Positions 55,808-64,000 of a stretch of 64,000 nucleotides of DNA are shown piece after piece (position 1 is the stretch's first letter; each line of letters begins with the position of its first letter). The notes beneath the pieces are model-generated. The model was not told the DNA's origin. It was given only the letters and a program-made list of their open reading frames with translations, and made no database searches. This DNA comes from Calothrix brevissima NIES-22. GTDB lineage: Bacteria; Cyanobacteriota; Cyanobacteriia; Cyanobacteriales; Nostocaceae. Made by a program: the position numbers and the translations under genes. The stretch lies in NCBI RefSeq assembly GCF_002367995.1, contig NZ_AP018207.1, positions 4,949,963 to 5,013,962 of the forward strand. The letters are read 5' to 3'.

Positions 55808-56602
55808 CTGAAAAATTTTAAATTTAAGGGTGTTGAAAAACTAATTGGCCCGATAGCTGCACTTCTCGGTTTTGTATACTTATTTCAATGGTATATCAAT
55901 GGGGAATTGCGATCGCCTGGCGATCCTATCTTTGAAGCTAAACAACCACCCCTGGTGATGAAAGGCGGCGATCCTTATATCCGCGCCTTAATGCGAACTA
56001 TTTCCGCCAGCGAAGCCAACAGTAACCGTCCCTATTCTCTACTTTATGGCGGACAGCAGGTACGCGACCTCAGCCGCCATCCACAAATTTGTGTAACTAT
56101 TGTTACTGGCCCCAATAAAGGTAATTGCTCGACTGCTGCGGGAAGATACCAAATTATCAATACAACTTGGTATCAAATTGCACCACGATATCATCCAAAA
56201 CCGATGCATTTTATGTTTTGGGTGGCTTATAGTTTTGAAGCCGAGTATCAAGATGTAGTGGTTTACCGTTGGTTAATTGACTCTAAAGTTTGGGGAATTG
56301 ATATTACCCAACTGCTGTATCAAGGTAAGTTAAATGATGTTTTAAAGCGTTTATCACCTACTTGGACAAGTCTTGGCTATGGTATAGAAACCAATTCTAT
56401 TAGTAGTTATTTACCGCGAATTTATCAGAAACTTTTGAAAGAGGAATTACAAGCAGCCAATCAATCTATATCACCAAATACTATTTTAAACCCCAGTCCC
56501 ACTCCCATCCCTCAACGAACTTCTCCAGGAAATCAAAATCAGACAATTCCACCCCATAGAGGTAGTAGCGGCTCATTGGAATTGAGATTCAATCACCTCT
56601 AG
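55808..56602 (+). CDS. Muramidase/lysozyme-like protein with N-terminal membrane anchor
   Basis: A roughly 264-residue protein, anchored by one helix (IGPIAALLGFVYLFQWYI) with a periplasmic lysozyme-like domain (GH24/GH104-type). Key blocks are RTISASEANSNRPYSLLYGG (catalytic Glu likely in ASEA) and STAAGRYQIINTTWYQIA. It would cut peptidoglycan. There is no ATG before the membrane helix: AAGGAG (55795-55800) lies 7 bp before an in-frame CTG at 55808, and a TTG lies further up at 55769, so the start is uncertain. A proline-rich, low-complexity tail closes the protein. Confidence 0.7.
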   Translation: MKNFKFKGVEKLIGPIAALLGFVYLFQWYINGELRSPGDPIFEAKQPPLVMKGGDPYIRALMRTISASEANSNRPYSLLYGGQQVRDLSRHPQICVTIVTGPNKGNCSTAAGRYQIINTTWYQIAPRYHPKPMHFMFWVAYSFEAEYQDVVVYRWLIDSKVWGIDITQLLYQGKLNDVLKRLSPTWTSLGYGIETNSISSYLPRIYQKLLKEELQAANQSISPNTILNPSPTPIPQRTSPGNQNQTIPPHRGSSGSLELRFNHL

Positions 56603-56962
56603 TTTTAACTAAGTAAATCAGTGTCTTTTCATTAAACCCAACTATGTTACAGTAATTCAAAATTCAAAATTCGCTCAGGAAAAAAGCTATATATAGCAAC
56701 GGTGTTTGAGTTTGAATCTGTTGCTGAATTGGGCATAATTAGGATTATGCAACGCAAATAAGCTGAAAACCCTGATAAATGACTAATAACTAATGACAGA
56801 CATCATCAGTATTTTCATGGCAATGCCTTCATCAATTTGATATTGTCTATTTAGTTGTTGCTGAAAAATATTGATTCTTTAATATTTTTTGATAAATCCA
56901 CTCGCTCGAGCCAGGAAATTGTCAGGTTTGTGTTAAATTTTAAAATACGAGAGATGGATAAA
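56603..56962. other. Intergenic region, no gene recognised
   Basis: It contains a short AATTCAAAATTC patch and a TAATAACTAATGAC repeat-like stretch, otherwise AT-rich. Only very short open frames exist. Confidence 0.45.
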
Positions 56963-57166
56963 TTAATCGACAACTTTAATTAGTCCGCTTCGCAAAGCAT
57001 TGAAAACTCGACTAATTTGCAACTTTTCTTGTTCGTTTAAATCTCCTTTAGATAGCAGTGTGGACATCAACAAATGCTGATCCTGGCGTGTAATTCTGCG
57101 AATAGCAAAGATGTGCTCTAAAACAGTTTCTAACTGCATGGGGTTTGAAGTGGTAGTAGTTAGCAT
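56963..57166 (-). CDS. Small conserved helical protein of unknown function
   Basis: A 67-residue protein, mostly helical (QLETVLEHIFAIRRITRQDQHLLMS, EQEKLQISRVFNALRSGLIKVVD). The pattern ITRQDQHLLMSTLLSKGDL...RVFNALRSGLIKVVD recurs, as far as I recall, in short cyanobacterial proteins of unknown role. No membrane segment or signal. It precedes a long gap and is not in an operon. Confidence 0.65.
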   Translation of the reverse strand: MLTTTTSNPMQLETVLEHIFAIRRITRQDQHLLMSTLLSKGDLNEQEKLQISRVFNALRSGLIKVVD

Positions 57167-57731
57167 ATTTTTAAATAAGATTTTTGGATTGCTATAATTA
57201 ACTGTTGTTAAAATAACAAGGTTTTACAAAGTTTGACATTAGTGTCTCTACGGAATCACTACTATAATGTCAAGTTAAGATATATTACTTGAGTGCGATC
57301 TAGATCACAAATTTTGGGATATATTTACTCTCGCTAAACTTCGGTATTTCAGTATTGATAGTTGAGTCTGGCAATAGTTGTGCAGATTCGTTGTTGCTAC
57401 ATAGACTCTGGGATATTGTATTTCCGTCGCTAATCTCTTAAAAGCAGTTTGCGATCGCAATTATTATCATCATACCCAGCATCAACTCAACAGCTAATAA
57501 CAGTATTTTTCCTGAAGTCTGTAGTTATCGAATCTACACTAATCTCAATATTGCAGGAGTATTAAAAGTTATGACTATATACAGTAAATCGCGCAATCAT
57601 CCTGCTGACTACTTTGAGAAAGCATTGTAAATGCAACACCTCAAAAAACTCAGTTTTTACACGCTTGTATAAAGCATATTCAATTTAAATGCGTAGCAGC
57701 GCAACGATGGGAAAAATATCCAGCAAATCCC
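57167..57731. other. Intergenic region with possible microORF
   Basis: AT-rich, no long frame. A 19-codon frame (57571-57630: MTIYSKSRNHPADYFEKAL) follows a GCAGGAGT ribosome-binding-like site 12 bp upstream; this may be a microprotein, but chance cannot be excluded. It sits 100 bp from the end of the sensor kinase gene on the opposite strand. Confidence 0.3.
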
Positions 57732-60700
57732 CTAAGTTTTTTCCCCACAAGGTAGGGTAAACCAAAAGGTTGCGCCTTTACCAGGACTACTTTTAACACC
57801 AATTTCTCCGCCATGTGCGCTGATGATTTGGCGACACAAGTATAATCCTAAACCAATACCGGTAGAACGGGCGCGATCGCCTCTAGCATAGCGTTCAAAT
57901 ATTTGCTTACATTGTTCTTCACTCATCCCTATGCCATTATCTTCTACTAAACAAGAAATAATTTCTCCTTCTAAACTGGCTTTTAAATTAATTTTCAAAC
58001 CAGGAGGATTATGATTTAGCGCATTACTAATTAAGTTTTCAAATACCCGCCTTAGTTGTAAAGGATCTCCAATCACAACAGGTAAATTAGATATTATGAA
58101 GTTGTTGAGAGTCGCTTGATTTTTTACTAATAATGGTGCTAAATCTTCGGCAATAGATGTTACCAACTCGGCAATCTTTATCGGCTCGCAATTAAGTGTA
58201 ATTCCTTTACTTTCTGATATATGAGCTTCTAATAAAGAATTAATTAAATTCAGTTGACGTTCACCACTCTCAATCATTCTCTCTAAAATTTTACGCGGTA
58301 AAGAGATATTTTCAACAGGTAATTGTTGCCAATGTTTAAGTAACATCAACGTTCCTGTAATAGGAGTGCGTAAGTCATGGGATACAGCATGTAAAAACTC
58401 ATCCTGACGTTTATACAAATCTTGCAATTCCAGCATTTTTTGCTGTAGTTGAGTAGTTCTAGCTTCTACTTTCCGCTCTAAAGTTACATTAAGTGTCTGA
58501 ATTTTGTAAAATAGCTTTGCTTGTTGAATTGCAATTGCTACTTGTGTAGCTAATTGTTGTAATAAATCTATTTCTACTTGCTGCCAATGACGTACTGAAG
58601 AACACTGATGTGCAACTAACATACCAAAAAATTTATCGCCCATCATAATTGGCACTGCTAAAGCAGATTTTACTTGATATTTCTCAAAGTAATAGACATA
58701 CTTCGATGAAATTTTGGCTTGTCTAATATCATCAATTTGTTGTAAATCTCCTTGAGAAAACAGATTTCTCAATTCTTGAATATCATTATTTTTTGTATAA
58801 AAGAAATCTACCACTGAATCCCTATTTGTCTCTAAAGATTCAGCGAATATTCTACAGTTTGAATTATCATTAAAGTTACTAATAAATACTCTATCCGCTT
58901 GGAGAAATTGCCGTACTTCTGTAACTGTTGTGTGCAGAATCTCTTCTAAATTCAGACTCCGGAGAATTTTTAAAGCAATTTCTCCAATCAATCGCTCGCG
59001 TTCAGCAATAATTTTTAATTTAATTTCTGCTTTTCGCCGCTCGGTAATATCAATTCCTAACCCAAAGAGAAAATTAAGTTCCCCATTTTCTTTAAAAATT
59101 GATTTACCACGCCAATCAACAAGTAATTTATTTTGATTTTTGGTTAATACATAATTTTCTTGAATAGCTAATAATTTCTGTGTATTTATTGAGTCAAAAA
59201 GTTCTGCGAGCATTTCTTGCTGCTCTAGGGGGATAAAATTTTCCAGATAACTCATCCCGACAACTTCTTCAAGATTGTAACCCAGAGCATCAAGCATTAC
59301 TTGATTCATCATTCTCACTGTGCCATCGGGATTAATAGCGACAAAGTAAGCTGGAGTAGTTTGCACAATTGTCGTATTAAAATCTCTCTCTTGATATAAT
59401 TCAATTTCCGCTATCTTGCGCTCTGTAATGTCTAAACCAGTCCCAATTACATAACTGATTTCCCCAGCATAATCTAATAAAGTAGTTGTTGACCAAGCAA
59501 TTAATCGTCTTGTTCCATCCTTGGTTAATAAATATCTTTCTGATGTTTGCGGTAATTGTAATTTTTTGAGACGCTGAAAATCAGATTTAACTATTTCTAA
59601 TTCTTCAGTTACTGCAAAGATATCCCAATATATTTTACCTGCTACTTCGGCAAAATTATATTGAGTAATTTGCTCAAAAGCACGATTAAAGCGAACAATT
59701 TCCCCTTGGTGATTTACGACTATGACTAAAGCGCCAACTGTATCGAGAACAGCAGAAACAAAGTTACGTTCTTGGCTTAAATCCTGAATTAGTTCTCGTA
59801 ACTGTAAAGTCATTTGATTAAATGTACTGGCTAAGACTCCCATTTCATTACGTTGAAAGACTTTGATTTGGATATCTAAATCACCTTGACTAATTCTGGC
59901 TGCTGCTGTTGTTAATCGCTGTAAAGGTAAAACTATTTGTCTTTGCAAGTAAATACCTACTCCTACAGTTACCACTGTGGTGATGAAAACAGAAGCACCC
60001 ATAAATATTAGCATCTGGCGAATGGGAGCATAAGCTTCATCTGTAGGGAGTTCGACGACTACTTGCCATCTTAAGCTCGTAATTGGTGCTATAGCACCGA
60101 TGACTTCTACACCTTTTAAACCGGAATATTTAGCTAAACATTTGTCTGTATTTGATTTATGTAATCGCAAAATTAATATTTGCTCGGATAAATCTCGAAA
60201 TTTGAAATTTTCTAAAAATTCTGTTTTAGCAGCGATTAAATAATTACGATTATCAATCACATAAGCATAACCAGTTTTACCCACATGAGTTTGATAGATA
60301 AAAAATCTGAGAAACTTCAGATTAATCCGCGCTATTAATACACCATTAACTTCATCTTGGATGTTCCGAATTGGGACGGCTAATGTTACCATTGGTAACT
60401 TGGTAACCGCATCTATTTCTACTGGACTGACAAAATCTTCTTGATATTTAAGAGCGTATAAACTCCAAGGAGTTTGTGCAATATTATTGAGGTTAACTTG
60501 TCCATAAGGGGAAACTATCGAGGTAACTTTCCCTTGACTATCTAAAATTGCTACTGTTTCATAGGCGTTATGATGACGAGTCAAAGCTGTCAGAAATTTT
60601 TGTTGAATTTCTGGCGATAAATCGGTTAAACCTTGTACTCTTGCTAAATAACTGAGTTTGCGTTGTAAGTCATCTAAATAAGCATTAATTTTTGCTGCTG

Positions 60701-60896
60701 TTGCTTGGGAAACTTCTTGTTGTGCAACTTCTACTTGTTGCATTTGAGCTTTAAAGCTAAGATAGGTTAATGTCCCAGATACTAGTAACAAAACTATAAA
60801 TACGAGCAACACTAAACCATATCGTAATTGGTTGGTGAGAGAACATAATCCAGATAATACTGAATGTGAGGTATGAGTAGGTTGGTGTTTTTTCAT
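57732..60896 (-). CDS. Membrane sensor histidine kinase (dCache-HAMP-PAS-PAS-GAF-HisKA-HATPase)
   Basis: A kinase of 1054 residues from the ATG at 60896 (AAGGAG is 5 bp upstream; a GTG one codon earlier is possible). TM1 is at about 32-53 and TM2 at about 299-319, framing a periplasmic dCache domain (PYGQVNL, TKLPMVTLAVPIRN, GKTGYAYVIDN). HAMP (about 318-372), PAS (about 378-498), PAS (about 505-625) and a GAF domain (about 640-800) follow. The GAF keeps the cyanobacteriochrome-like LAVPI and WQQVEIDLLQQ blocks but has Tyr where the bilin cysteine would be (KYVYYFE), so it is probably not a photoreceptor. HisKA has His840 (SHDLRTP); the HATPase is intact. It follows the BMP lipoprotein gene by 6 bp and probably pairs with it. 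Confidence 0.9.
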   Translation of the reverse strand: MKKHQPTHTSHSVLSGLCSLTNQLRYGLVLLVFIVLLLVSGTLTYLSFKAQMQQVEVAQQEVSQATAAKINAYLDDLQRKLSYLARVQGLTDLSPEIQQKFLTALTRHHNAYETVAILDSQGKVTSIVSPYGQVNLNNIAQTPWSLYALKYQEDFVSPVEIDAVTKLPMVTLAVPIRNIQDEVNGVLIARINLKFLRFFIYQTHVGKTGYAYVIDNRNYLIAAKTEFLENFKFRDLSEQILILRLHKSNTDKCLAKYSGLKGVEVIGAIAPITSLRWQVVVELPTDEAYAPIRQMLIFMGASVFITTVVTVGVGIYLQRQIVLPLQRLTTAAARISQGDLDIQIKVFQRNEMGVLASTFNQMTLQLRELIQDLSQERNFVSAVLDTVGALVIVVNHQGEIVRFNRAFEQITQYNFAEVAGKIYWDIFAVTEELEIVKSDFQRLKKLQLPQTSERYLLTKDGTRRLIAWSTTTLLDYAGEISYVIGTGLDITERKIAEIELYQERDFNTTIVQTTPAYFVAINPDGTVRMMNQVMLDALGYNLEEVVGMSYLENFIPLEQQEMLAELFDSINTQKLLAIQENYVLTKNQNKLLVDWRGKSIFKENGELNFLFGLGIDITERRKAEIKLKIIAERERLIGEIALKILRSLNLEEILHTTVTEVRQFLQADRVFISNFNDNSNCRIFAESLETNRDSVVDFFYTKNNDIQELRNLFSQGDLQQIDDIRQAKISSKYVYYFEKYQVKSALAVPIMMGDKFFGMLVAHQCSSVRHWQQVEIDLLQQLATQVAIAIQQAKLFYKIQTLNVTLERKVEARTTQLQQKMLELQDLYKRQDEFLHAVSHDLRTPITGTLMLLKHWQQLPVENISLPRKILERMIESGERQLNLINSLLEAHISESKGITLNCEPIKIAELVTSIAEDLAPLLVKNQATLNNFIISNLPVVIGDPLQLRRVFENLISNALNHNPPGLKINLKASLEGEIISCLVEDNGIGMSEEQCKQIFERYARGDRARSTGIGLGLYLCRQIISAHGGEIGVKSSPGKGATFWFTLPCGEKT

Positions 60897-60905
60897 CACT
60901 ACTCC

Positions 60906-61949
60906 TTAAGGAAAAATATCAATTTTGCCAGTGATAATATCTTGCTTAATAGATTTCACCAGTTCTGTTTGTTTAGGAGTTAATGAACTATTAAATGAGG
61001 TTAAGTCTTGAGAACCCTCTAAAAATCCAAACTTATATTGCTTTCCTTCCCAACGTCCTTGTTCTGCTAGGGTTGCTCCTTCTAATAATAATTGGGGTAC
61101 TTGTTGTACTACACGAGTAATAATATGATTTGCGGCTAATTGATATTTATCCTCATCGCCAGCAATCGCATACATCCAAGTAATCACCCCTACTGATTTA
61201 TGGGTAGCAGCTGCTTGGATGGTACCAAGATTACCAAAATCTGCATCTGTAACTAAAATATCCACCCCCTTAGCAATTTCCGCTTGAGCAATGCTTTTAG
61301 CGGTATCTGGATCTCGCCAACTATTTACCCAATTAATCGAAACATTAATATTAGGGTTGGTTTGTTTAATACCACGCTCTAATAATATTGCTTGTTCTTT
61401 AGTAATTAATAAAGGTTCCCCACCAATAAAAGCAATTTTATGAGTTTGAGTTTTTAAAGCAGCAATGACTCCAGCTAAATAGCCAACTTCATTACTGCGA
61501 AATGCTAAGGCTCCTAAATTGCTATTATTACCGCCATAACTACCAACAATGGCAAATTTACTCCGAGGAAATTCTTTAGCAACTATTTCTGATGCTTTTA
61601 CATAGTTACCGCCATGAATAATAATAAAATCAAATTCTTTTTGTGCGTATTGGCGGATAATTGCTTCTGCATTATTTGTGGTGACGTTAGCAGTGTAAGC
61701 TATTTCTGCACCCAATTGCTTTTGAATTAACTTTAATCCTGTATAGGCTGATTGATTCCAACTTTCATCATCGATCGGGCCTGGTAAAATAATTGCTACT
61801 TTAAATGCACCTGCTGTAATATTATTAAATATAGATTCAGGTTTATGCTTGACGTAAAAACAAGCGGTAAGCAGTAATGTCACCAATACTCCCATAATTT
61901 TTACGGGAGAAATTTGTCTCTGTACATACATTACTGCCAGCGATCGCAT
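60906..61949 (-). CDS. BMP-family lipoprotein (periplasmic ligand-binding)
   Basis: A 347-residue exported lipoprotein: a hydrophobic leader with a lipobox (LLLTAC, Cys about residue 30), then the two-lobed BMP fold (FKVAIILPGPIDDESWNQSAYTGL, the D-x-S/SWN site; HGGNYVKAS; GGEPLLITKEQ; TDADFGNLGTI). BMP-family proteins bind nucleosides/purines (as in RfuA/PnrA-type importers) or other small solutes. No permease or ATPase gene is adjacent; instead a dCache kinase follows with 6 bp between. This suggests a sensory accessory protein rather than a transporter part. The ligand is not known. Confidence 0.85.
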   Translation of the reverse strand: MRSLAVMYVQRQISPVKIMGVLVTLLLTACFYVKHKPESIFNNITAGAFKVAIILPGPIDDESWNQSAYTGLKLIQKQLGAEIAYTANVTTNNAEAIIRQYAQKEFDFIIIHGGNYVKASEIVAKEFPRSKFAIVGSYGGNNSNLGALAFRSNEVGYLAGVIAALKTQTHKIAFIGGEPLLITKEQAILLERGIKQTNPNINVSINWVNSWRDPDTAKSIAQAEIAKGVDILVTDADFGNLGTIQAAATHKSVGVITWMYAIAGDEDKYQLAANHIITRVVQQVPQLLLEGATLAEQGRWEGKQYKFGFLEGSQDLTSFNSSLTPKQTELVKSIKQDIITGKIDIFP

Positions 61950-62239
61950 AAATATATAGTTTGGATATACTTTAGTTTGACTAAATCTCAGTCGCCTACT
62001 CTACTCAAGGAATATTAGGTGCGATCGCACACACTTAGATGAGCCGCGCCTAATCCACAAAGTGTGGTAAAAATTATCTTTGTAGATACTTACTGAAATC
62101 AAACTTATCACTAAATTGCTTCTGTCCGATCGTCAATAAATATGAATATTTTTTTAAAAAGTTTGAAGATAATTGTCGGGACGCAAAATCTTGCATCCCT
62201 AATTGTATAAGTTATAGCTGAAATATTGCTACTTAACTG

Positions 62240-62851
62240 CTATTTCACGGCAACACCTTTATATAAATATCCTGAGATTTTGGGTATTTTGGGAATATAA
62301 AATTGCTCAACAGTCAAATTAGCAAACTGTGCTGCAACTAACTGTCTGATATTGCGGTTGATGTTGCAACCATCACCAATGACTTGACTGAGGGGGTTCA
62401 AGCGATGTTGCCAAACTTGAATATTTGCTTCATCACTTAATCCATGTTCTAGAAAAAAGTACCTTCCACCTGGTTTGAGAACTCGATAAATTTCGTTAAT
62501 CGCTTGAGAAACGTTGGCAATACTACATAAACAAAAGGTACTGACGACGCTATCAAAAGTGTTATCAGCCATTGGTAAATTCTCACTATTGAGAACTCGA
62601 TTATCAACTTGAATCTGAGAAGATTGAATACGTTTTTGCGCTAACTTATTGATTGTAGGATTTGCATCGACTGTAATTAGCTTTTGTAGATGTTCTGGGT
62701 AGTAAGACAGGTTTACTCCAGAACCAAAGCCAATTTCTAGCACTTCTCCGGTGACATTGGCTAAAATTTCCCGACGATATGCAGACAATGTAGGACTAGA
62801 CATAGCTGCATCTATAAGTCGCGGAGCGATAAAATGTGAATAGAAACCCAT
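62240..62851 (-). CDS. Class I SAM-dependent methyltransferase (METTL7-like)
   Basis: A 203-residue methyltransferase with the SAM motif EVLEIGFGSGVNLSYYP (motif I, residues about 35-50), the ITVDANP acidic strand, NLPMADNTFDSVVSTFCLCS (motif II), and RVLKPGGRYFFLEHG (motif III). The N-terminus (MGFYSHFIAPRLIDAAMSS) is typical of the small METTL7/UbiE-like group. Its substrate cannot be inferred. It is alone, 55 bp from the CDS-free region downstream of the BMP gene. Confidence 0.85.
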   Translation of the reverse strand: MGFYSHFIAPRLIDAAMSSPTLSAYRREILANVTGEVLEIGFGSGVNLSYYPEHLQKLITVDANPTINKLAQKRIQSSQIQVDNRVLNSENLPMADNTFDSVVSTFCLCSIANVSQAINEIYRVLKPGGRYFFLEHGLSDEANIQVWQHRLNPLSQVIGDGCNINRNIRQLVAAQFANLTVEQFYIPKIPKISGYLYKGVAVK

Positions 62852-63058
62852 TGACTATACCTTTAATAAAGCGATCGCAATTCACTACAGTGTTAGTTTT
62901 ACCTACTGCTGCTGCGCGGTGCTACATCCACAAGAATCACCCAATCAGGTGAATCACTTGGACGAAGTATTTTTATATGCCATAGTCTTACTGTAACAAT
63001 AAGCAACCTAAGCTGCTTATTGGGTTTATAGTTAAACTCGATTTTATTTAATATAAAT

Positions 63059-63580
63059 ATGCAAATTGAAAGTAAGCGTCTACTGTTAGTGCCCATCTCA
63101 CCCGCATATAGAGAAATCATATTTCAGGAATTTACACCAGAAGTAACTGAGTATACTTATGCAGTTCCTTCAGCAAATATTGCTCAAACCGATAAATTTA
63201 TTAAGCAATCAATTCAAGAGATAGAAAACGGTACTGAATTAATATTAGTAATTTTGCTCAAAGAGACAAAAGAATTTATCGGTTGCGCTGGCTTACATGC
63301 TATCAATACAAATACGCCTGAATTAGGAATATGGACAAAAAAATCTGCACATGGCAATTATTATGGCAGAGAAGCAATTTCGGCGCTGAAAGCATGGGCG
63401 GAACAAAATTTAGATTATGAATATTTGCGTTATCCAGTAGATAAACGTAATATCTCTAGTCGGAAAATTCCTGAATCTTTGGGGGGAATAATTGCTACAG
63501 AATATGACAAAATTAATTTAGGTGGCAAGCGTTTACATACAGTTGAATATTGGCTTTATAAATCGATAAAATCTAGCTAA
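63059..63580 (+). CDS. GNAT family acetyltransferase (RimJ/RimL-like)
   Basis: A 173-residue GNAT protein beginning MQIESKRLLLVPIS, the RimJ/RimL-type N-terminus that acetylates ribosomal or other protein N-termini. Motif A reads ELGIWTKKSAHGNYYGREAISALKAWAEQ, with a less typical acetyl-CoA loop (HGNYYGREA), and a later block is KRNISSRKIPESLGG. Substrate unknown. No clear Shine-Dalgarno; the start is chosen at the conserved MQIESKRL. Confidence 0.83.
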   Translation: MQIESKRLLLVPISPAYREIIFQEFTPEVTEYTYAVPSANIAQTDKFIKQSIQEIENGTELILVILLKETKEFIGCAGLHAINTNTPELGIWTKKSAHGNYYGREAISALKAWAEQNLDYEYLRYPVDKRNISSRKIPESLGGIIATEYDKINLGGKRLHTVEYWLYKSIKSS

Positions 63581-63601
63581 AATATTGATTTTTGAGCAGC
63601 A

Positions 63602-63668
63602 CGTTAATATATTCTAGAGGGTATGGTAATGCTATGCCCCTATCATCTGTCGCATTATTTTTGCAAAT
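63602..63668. repeat. Dispersed palindromic repeat, copy 3
   Basis: Third copy of the AATATATTCTAGAGGG(C/T)ATGG ... CATCTGTCGCAT repeat (GGGTATGGTAATGCTATGCCCC core), again between convergent genes and again extending into TTTGCAAATTGG at the right end. Confidence 0.75.
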
Positions 63669-63775
63669 TGGGATAAATAATTAAAAGTTTGTAGTGAGGA
63701 CTTTAGTCCGATTCAAAAAGAAAGTCCTCACTACAAATACAGCAAGATAAATGTCGTCAAATACTAGCGAATTGC

Positions 63776-63982
63776 TTAGTAGGGGAAAAGTTGGGGGAAT
63801 AAACCAAATAAGGTGAGTAAAGATAGAGCCAGGATCAAAGATGCTCCAGAACCTAAGGTTAATAAAACCAAATCTCTGTTAGGACTGCGTAAGAAGGTTT
63901 GTAAAGTCAATCTTTGAACAGGCTTATAGCCGACGGTTACAAGTGGTAACTTATCGCGATAATCAGTACCATAACGTGCCAT
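63776..63982 (-). CDS. Small single-pass membrane protein of unknown function
   Basis: A 68-residue protein, complete in the window. The N-terminal half is soluble and basic (MARYGTDYRDKLPLVTVGYK), and a single membrane helix lies near the C-terminus (DLVLLTLGSGASLILALSLLTLF, about 38-60). The ribosome-binding site GAGAG lies just before the ATG. I do not recognise the family; small membrane proteins of this kind are often photosynthetic-complex subunits, but nothing in the sequence proves that here. Confidence 0.6.
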   Translation of the reverse strand: MARYGTDYRDKLPLVTVGYKPVQRLTLQTFLRSPNRDLVLLTLGSGASLILALSLLTLFGLFPQLFPY

Positions 63983-64000
63983 TCTCTCAAAAGGTAATTC

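Noticed and set aside
57167-57731. tRNA or other RNA gene in the large gaps
   Set aside because: No cloverleaf-like acceptor/T-arm pattern (GTTCGA/GTTCAA with flanking pairs) was found in this or other gaps; a tRNAscan or Infernal search would settle it.
58661-59000. Cyanobacteriochrome in the GAF of the dCache kinase
   Set aside because: The bilin Cys is replaced by Tyr and no DXCF cysteine is present, so it is treated as a non-photosensory GAF.

Overview
The window looks like a stretch of chromosome from a filamentous, probably heterocyst-forming cyanobacterium (Calothrix/Tolypothrix/Nostoc-like). The sequence is AT-rich and full of HIP1-type GCGATCGC octamers and heptamer tandem arrays (CAACAGT and relatives, the STRR repeats described in heterocystous cyanobacteria). 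It carries cyanobacterium-specific genes: psaD next to trpE, the Hlip partner psb34/ssl1498, ycf35, DUF2605/DUF2973, and a biliverdin-type phytochrome with its Rcp regulator. I saw no tRNA, rRNA, CRISPR array or intact insertion sequence.

Layout. 0.4-7 kb: a REC-PAS4-HK-REC hybrid kinase, wecB and sppA. 7-13.3 kb (minus strand): a light-signalling cluster of a bacteriophytochrome-type kinase (cphB-like), an Rcp response regulator (rcpB-like) and a large hybrid kinase. The GAF domain of that hybrid kinase has the two cysteines of a DXCF-type cyanobacteriochrome. 13.6-19.3 kb: psb34 with a high-light-type promoter, a PatA-type response regulator, thrS, and the DUF2605/DUF2973 genes. 19.3-30.5 kb: a 231-bp heptamer array, a glycogen-debranching-type enzyme, a DICT-GAF histidine kinase, psaD, trpE, a DUF4351 protein with a duplicated tail, and an orphan sugar-type ABC ATPase. 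30.6-37.6 kb: an FAD monooxygenase, a MITE copy and a 21-bp minisatellite, ssb, a fused peptide-transporter ATPase, a CDF cation exporter and an SH3 secreted protein. 38.5-46 kb: one 2509-residue exoprotein. 46-64 kb: a ferredoxin/ycf35/DUF2997 cluster, a DJ-1 + reductase pair with a divergent LysR regulator, small enzymes, an ankyrin-repeat protein, DUF4079, DUF1997, an SDR, a muramidase-like protein, a BMP lipoprotein-sensor kinase pair, a methyltransferase, a GNAT enzyme and a small membrane protein.

How the genes work together. Signalling dominates: five large histidine kinases and two stand-alone response regulators. The phytochrome-Rcp-cyanobacteriochrome cluster could combine red/far-red with shorter-wavelength light sensing in one transcription unit. 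The BMP lipoprotein sits 6 bp upstream of a dCache sensor kinase with no permease nearby, which suggests ligand sensing rather than transport. The exoprotein combines lamin-tail, phytase-like, PhoX-like, ExeM/NucH nuclease, cadherin and RTX modules and looks like a secreted organic-phosphorus scavenger; its PhoX-like part appears to be inserted inside a Calx-beta domain. A pair of MITE-like elements (TIR TGTCAACTTAA), each lodged in another palindromic repeat, and many repeat arrays that abut stop codons are the main genome-structure observations.
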